Made by a program: the position numbers and the translations under genes
NCBI RefSeq assembly: GCF_014653435.1
Contig: NZ_BNAO01000005.1
Location: forward strand, 216,920 to 280,919
Length of the DNA: 64,000 bases
DNA from: Alishewanella longhuensis
Lineage (GTDB): Bacteria > Pseudomonadota > Gammaproteobacteria > Enterobacterales > Alteromonadaceae
Reading direction: 5' to 3'
Shown: positions 60,720 through 64,000 of the stretch, one piece after another
Layout of the letters: each line of letters opens with the position of its first letter
How positions within the stretch are numbered: the stretch's first letter is position 1
The notes under the pieces: generated by a model
The model's database searches: none
What the model was told of the DNA's origin: nothing
Seen by the model: the letters and a program-made list of their open reading frames with translations, nothing else

Positions 60720-61691
60720 ATGTTAACTGACGCCTATGCGCGCCGCTTTAGTTATTTGCGGCTGTCTGTTACTGAGAGCTGCAATTTTCGCTGCAGCTAT
60801 TGCCTGCCCGATGGCAATGACTGCGACTCACGCTCTGGCGAGCTTAACCTGACTGAGATCCGCCGTTTAGTGACCGCCTTTGCCAAACTGGGTACCCGTA
60901 AGGTACGCATCACCGGCGGCGAGCCCTCATTACGTAAGGACTTAACCGAGATTATCGCCACCTGCAAAGCGGTGCCCGGTATTGAAAAAGTGGCACTCAC
61001 TACCAACGGCTATCGCTTACAGCGCGATGCACTGGCCTGGCAGCAAGCCGGGCTGGATGCGGTAAACGTCAGCGTGGATAGCTTAGATGCCGATACTTTT
61101 CATCTCGTCACCGGCCAGGACAAGCTAGCGGACATCTTAGACGGTATAGCGCATGCTAAAGCCATTGGTATTAAGCAGGTAAAAATAAATACCGTGCTGT
61201 TAAAGCAGCATAATGCGCTGGCCCTGCCCGATTTTCTTAGGTTTATTCAAAAGCAGGATATTGCGCTGCGCTTTATTGAGCTAATGCGCACGGGTGATAA
61301 TGCCAATTTTTATCAGCGCCAGCATCTAAGTGGTGCCAGTATTCAGCAGCAGTTAGTCGCGCAGGGCTGGCAACTGAACGCCAAAGCTAACACCGACGGC
61401 CCGGCGCTGGAGTATTCACACAGCGACTACCAGGGCCAGCTCGGCCTGATAATGCCCTACAGCAAAGACTTTTGTGCCGATTGCAACCGGCTTAGGGTAT
61501 CGAGCACCGGCGCGCTGTATTTATGCCTGTTTACCGACAATCATCAGGACTTGCGCAGCCTGCTGCAAAGCGATGACAGCGCGCCGGTGCTGCGTTTTTT
61601 ACAACAGGCAGTGCAAGGCAAAGCCTTCAGCCATCAGCTGGCGCAGGATTATAGCGGCAGCACCCGCCATTTAGCCCAGATAGGTGGCTAA
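60720..61691 (+). CDS. moaA: GTP 3',8-cyclase MoaA
   Basis: A 323-residue radical-SAM enzyme, first step of molybdenum cofactor synthesis. The SAM cluster CNFRCSYC uses C21, C25 and C28; the C-terminal cluster uses about C252, C255 (FCADCNRLRVSS) and C269. KVRITGGEPSLRKDL is the SAM-binding segment, and the protein ends in the Gly-Gly needed by MoaA. It starts the moaA-mobA-moaB-moaC-moaD-moaE run that supplies cofactor for NasA. Confidence 0.96.
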   Translation: MLTDAYARRFSYLRLSVTESCNFRCSYCLPDGNDCDSRSGELNLTEIRRLVTAFAKLGTRKVRITGGEPSLRKDLTEIIATCKAVPGIEKVALTTNGYRLQRDALAWQQAGLDAVNVSVDSLDADTFHLVTGQDKLADILDGIAHAKAIGIKQVKINTVLLKQHNALALPDFLRFIQKQDIALRFIELMRTGDNANFYQRQHLSGASIQQQLVAQGWQLNAKANTDGPALEYSHSDYQGQLGLIMPYSKDFCADCNRLRVSSTGALYLCLFTDNHQDLRSLLQSDDSAPVLRFLQQAVQGKAFSHQLAQDYSGSTRHLAQIGG

Positions 61692-61696
61692 GCGCT

Positions 61697-62287
61697 ATGA
61701 AAAAAACAGTGACAAAAACAGTGACAAAAATATCACCCTTTAGCGCCTTGATTTTAGCCGGTGGTCAATCCAGTCGTATGGGCCAGGATAAAGCGCTGCT
61801 TAACCTTAACGGCCAGAGTTTGCTAGCACATATGCAGCAATTGGCGTGGGATAGTGGCGCCGCAGAAGTGCTGATTAGCCGCAACCAGCCAGGCTTTATA
61901 GCCGATCAAACTCAGCAACAGGGGCCCTTAGCCGGTATTCTAGCGGCACTTGAGCACTGTCAAAATGCACAGCTACTGGTGTTGCCAATAGATACGCCCT
62001 TACTGAGCGTGTTTAGTTTGCAGCGTCTGCTGCAACACGCTGGCGCCAGTGCGGCCTGCTTTGCCAATAGCCCGCTACCTTGCGTGCTGCCGGTAAACCC
62101 AACACTCAGCGCCCTAATTCATCAGCTGCTGCAAAACGGCCAGCGCTCGGTTAAAGCGCTGTTAGCCCAGCTTAACGCCGTATCCCTGCCAGTCCCGACT
62201 ACTGAGCTATTAAATACCAATACGCCGCAAGACTGGCAGCTTTGCCTGAGTTTACTTAATACCGGAGAGCATTATGCCCAGATTTGA
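61697..62287 (+). CDS. mobA: Molybdenum cofactor guanylyltransferase MobA
   Basis: A 196-residue enzyme that joins GMP to Mo-molybdopterin to give the bis-MGD cofactor used by NasA. The nucleotide-binding ALILAGGQSSRMGQDKALL is at residues 18-36, with QGPLAGILAALE and LVLPIDTPLLS following. The N-terminus repeats TVTK (MKKTVTKTVTK), encoded by a short tandem duplication. It begins 5 bases after moaA and overlaps moaB by 14. Confidence 0.93.
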   Translation: MKKTVTKTVTKISPFSALILAGGQSSRMGQDKALLNLNGQSLLAHMQQLAWDSGAAEVLISRNQPGFIADQTQQQGPLAGILAALEHCQNAQLLVLPIDTPLLSVFSLQRLLQHAGASAACFANSPLPCVLPVNPTLSALIHQLLQNGQRSVKALLAQLNAVSLPVPTTELLNTNTPQDWQLCLSLLNTGEHYAQI

Positions 62288-62813
62288 TTTAAGCCAGTTT
62301 TATCCGCTAACGATAGCGGTACTTACCGTATCGGACAGTCGTAACGCTGATAACGACAGCAGCGGCGACTTGCTCTGTCAGTTGCTGCAGAGCGCTGGTC
62401 ACCAAGTAGCAGAGCGGACCTTATTACCGAACAACAAATATCAAATACGTGCTGTGTTAAGTCAGTGGATTGCCAGCGATATGGTACAGGTGGTGCTGCT
62501 TAACGGCGGTACGGGTTTCGCCGCAGGCAATTGCAGCGTTGAGGCCATAACGCCACTGCTGGACGACACAGTACCGGGCTTTGGTGAGCTATTCCGCCAG
62601 TTATCCTTTAACGAGTTAGGCTCAGCCGCACTGCAATCCGGCGCCCTGGCGGGGTTAGCCAATGGCACCTTGCTGTTTGCCATGCCAGGCTCTGGCGGCG
62701 CTTGTACGCTTGCCATGCAACAACTGATTTTACCGCAATTAGATGGCAGAACCGGCCCCTGCAACTTTGTTGCCCATATTAAAAACAGCCCAAGCCAACG
62801 CTGTGGAGCTTAA
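62274..62813 (+). CDS. moaB: MoaB/Mog-type molybdopterin adenylyltransferase family protein
   Basis: A 179-residue protein of the MoaB/Mog family, which activates molybdopterin by adenylylation. [21 protein letters not shown] and [22 protein letters not shown] near residue 80 are the family motifs; [14 protein letters not shown] and the end NFVAHI match MoaB over Mog. The acidic residue usual after GGTGxxxG (as in GGTGLTEGD of E. coli MoaB) is Asn here, so activity should be checked. It overlaps mobA and lies 1 base before moaC. Confidence 0.85.
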   Translation: MPRFDLSQFYPLTIAVLTVSDSRNADNDSSGDLLCQLLQSAGHQVAERTLLPNNKYQIRAVLSQWIASDMVQVVLLNGGTGFAAGNCSVEAITPLLDDTVPGFGELFRQLSFNELGSAALQSGALAGLANGTLLFAMPGSGGACTLAMQQLILPQLDGRTGPCNFVAHIKNSPSQRCGA

Positions 62814-62814
62814 G

Positions 62815-63333
62815 ATGACAGCATCGCTAACCCATTTAGAGCTAACCCATTTAAACCTTACGCATCTTGATAAGAGCGGCGCCGCAGCCATGGTCGATGT
62901 AAGTGCCAAGCACGCTACAACCCGGCTGGCCCGCGCCGGTGCGCTGGTGCAAACCACGCCGGAAGTAGTGCGTTTAATAGAGCAAGCCTTACTGAAAAAA
63001 GGCGATGTACTGGCCACTGCGCGCATTGCCGGCATTATGGCAGCGAAAAAAACCAGCGAGCTCATTCCGCTGTGCCACCCGCTACTGCTCAGCAAAGTAA
63101 CGGTAGATTTTGAACTACAGCCCGAACAGGGCCAAATTAGGGTTGAAAGCAGCTGTTTACTAAGTGGTGTAACCGGGGTGGAGATGGAAGCGTTAACTGC
63201 GGCCAGTGTCGCGGCGCTGACCATTTACGATATGTGTAAGGCAGTGGATAAAGCCATGATTATCAGCGATATCCGCCTGTTGGAAAAAACCGGCGGTAAG
63301 TCGGGGCATTATATGTTGGAGACGGAACAATGA
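62815..63333 (+). CDS. moaC: Cyclic pyranopterin monophosphate synthase MoaC
   Basis: A 172-residue enzyme converting the MoaA product to c[42 protein letters not shown] near 78-102 and [23 protein letters not shown] carry the active-site His, Glu and Lys residues. The N-terminus has LTHL three times in a row (residues 5-19), encoded by a 15-base unit at 62827-62871, where other MoaC proteins have one. The start at 62815 follows the moaB stop; the open frame before it lies inside moaB. Confidence 0.95.
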   Translation: MTASLTHLELTHLNLTHLDKSGAAAMVDVSAKHATTRLARAGALVQTTPEVVRLIEQALLKKGDVLATARIAGIMAAKKTSELIPLCHPLLLSKVTVDFELQPEQGQIRVESSCLLSGVTGVEMEALTAASVAALTIYDMCKAVDKAMIISDIRLLEKTGGKSGHYMLETEQ

Positions 63334-63581
63334 TAAAAATCCTGTTTTTCGCCGCCCTGCGCGAGCGGCTTAACTGCGAACAATATTTGCTTAGCTGCGA
63401 TGGCCATCTATTAAATGTGGCTACGGTGCTTAAACAACTGCAAAGCCGCAACAGCGTGTGGCAGCAAGAACTAAGCCGGGCCGATTTACTCTGTGCGGTA
63501 AACCAGCAACTGGTGCCACTAACGGCCGACGTACAAGACGGCGATGAGCTGGCGCTTTTCCCACCGGTTACTGGTGGTTAG
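63330..63581 (+). CDS. moaD: Molybdopterin synthase sulfur carrier subunit MoaD
   Basis: An 83-residue ubiquitin-like protein that carries the thiocarboxylate for molybdopterin synthase. [12 protein letters not shown] opens the fold and the chain ends in VTGG, the Gly-Gly that is adenylated and sulfurylated. It overlaps moaC by 4 bases and moaE starts 1 base after its stop. Confidence 0.94.
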   Translation: MIKILFFAALRERLNCEQYLLSCDGHLLNVATVLKQLQSRNSVWQQELSRADLLCAVNQQLVPLTADVQDGDELALFPPVTGG

Positions 63582-63582
63582 C

Positions 63583-64000
63583 ATGAGCATCTTTATTGCA
63601 GTACAACGCGATGATTTTTGCGTCGCCAGCGAATATGACGAGCTGCGTTGTCATGCCGCCTGTGGTGCTGTCGTCATCTTTAGTGGCCTGGTACGCGAGC
63701 TTAGTAACAACAGTTTGCACAGTATGACACTGGAGCACTATCCCGGCATGACCGAGCAGGCGCTTAGCGCTATTGCTGAACAAGCACAGCAACGCTGGCA
63801 GCTTGGCGCGGTAAGGATTATTCACCGGGTGGGTACCCTTAAACCCAACGCACAAATTGTCATGGTTGGCATTGCCAGCGCGCATCGCGCTGCCGCTTTT
63901 GCCGCCTGCGAATATATTATGGATTACCTGAAAAACCGCGCGCCGTTCTGGAAAAAAGAACATACCGCAGAAGGTGATTACTGGGTTGAGGCGAAAGCCA
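63583..64000 (+). CDS. moaE: Molybdopterin synthase catalytic subunit MoaE (cut by window end)
   Basis: 139 codons are visible and the frame is still open at base 64000; MoaE is usually about 150 residues, so only the last few are missing. FIAVQRDDFCVASEYDEL opens it, GAVVIFSGLVRE near residue 29-40 and LEHYPGMTEQAL follow, RIIHRVGTLKPNAQIV is the core, and RAPFWKKEHT holds the two catalytic lysines. It binds MoaD and inserts two sulfurs into cPMP. Confidence 0.95.
   Translation, partial: MSIFIAVQRDDFCVASEYDELRCHAACGAVVIFSGLVRELSNNSLHSMTLEHYPGMTEQALSAIAEQAQQRWQLGAVRIIHRVGTLKPNAQIVMVGIASAHRAAAFAACEYIMDYLKNRAPFWKKEHTAEGDYWVEAKA

Overview
The window is a 64 kb piece of a gammaproteobacterial chromosome. 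The gene set and order fit Alteromonadales close to Rheinheimera, Alishewanella or Arsukibacterium. The support is E. coli-like gene order (icd / rluE-nudJ-mnmA-hflD-purB, clpS-clpA next to cspD, thrS-infC-rpmI-rplT) combined with Alteromonadales-type genes (psrA-fadE, Bpt leucyltransferase, DUF3080 and DUF4826 proteins, monomeric isocitrate dehydrogenase). No insertion sequence, integrase, prophage or CRISPR array is visible.

Layout. 1-4.8 kb: the 3' end of tamB, then cmoM, a NIF3/YbgI gene and a glycosyltransferase on the minus strand. 5.1-12.7 kb: an accessory stress region with catalase HPII (katE), an associated membrane protein, a 23-residue membrane peptide gene, two PRC-barrel proteins, a lysine-rich small protein, a Nudix-like protein of unknown role and a hemolysin-III family membrane protein. 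13-18.8 kb: trxB-aat-bpt-infA facing clpS-clpA, then cspD; this puts both leucyl-transferases and the adaptor and unfoldase of the N-degron pathway together. 19-27 kb: icd, rluE, nudJ, mnmA, hflD, purB and roxA. 27-37.7 kb: mixed metabolic genes (leucine dehydrogenase, GNAT, psrA-fadE, upp, a hydrolase, an NlpE-META lipoprotein) and an AT-rich orphan gene lying between two inverted copies of one terminator hairpin. 37.8-46.7 kb: rplT-rpmI-infC-thrS (infC starts at AUU; thrS has a tRNA-Thr anticodon mimic in its leader), then folM, ribE, norM and a DUF3080 lipoprotein.

46.8-64 kb: tRNA-Val(GAC), then a nitrate assimilation region that looks GC-richer than the rest. The minus strand carries nasA-cobA. 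The plus strand carries nasT-nasS, nrtABC, a FAD reductase, nirBD and moaA-mobA-moaB-moaC-moaD-moaE (moaE is cut by the window end). These work together: NrtABC imports nitrate, NasA reduces it with Moco made by the moa/mob genes, NirBD reduces nitrite using siroheme that needs CobA, and NasS/NasT sense nitrate. Three sigma-54 promoters, two matching palindromes at equal distance from two of them, and ANTAR-type hairpins overlapping terminators in front of nrtA and nasA give a readable control circuit.

The most unusual item is a densely structured RNA of about 220 nt between nirD and moaA. It resembles the HEARO / IscB omega-RNA family, yet no IscB gene is present in the window.
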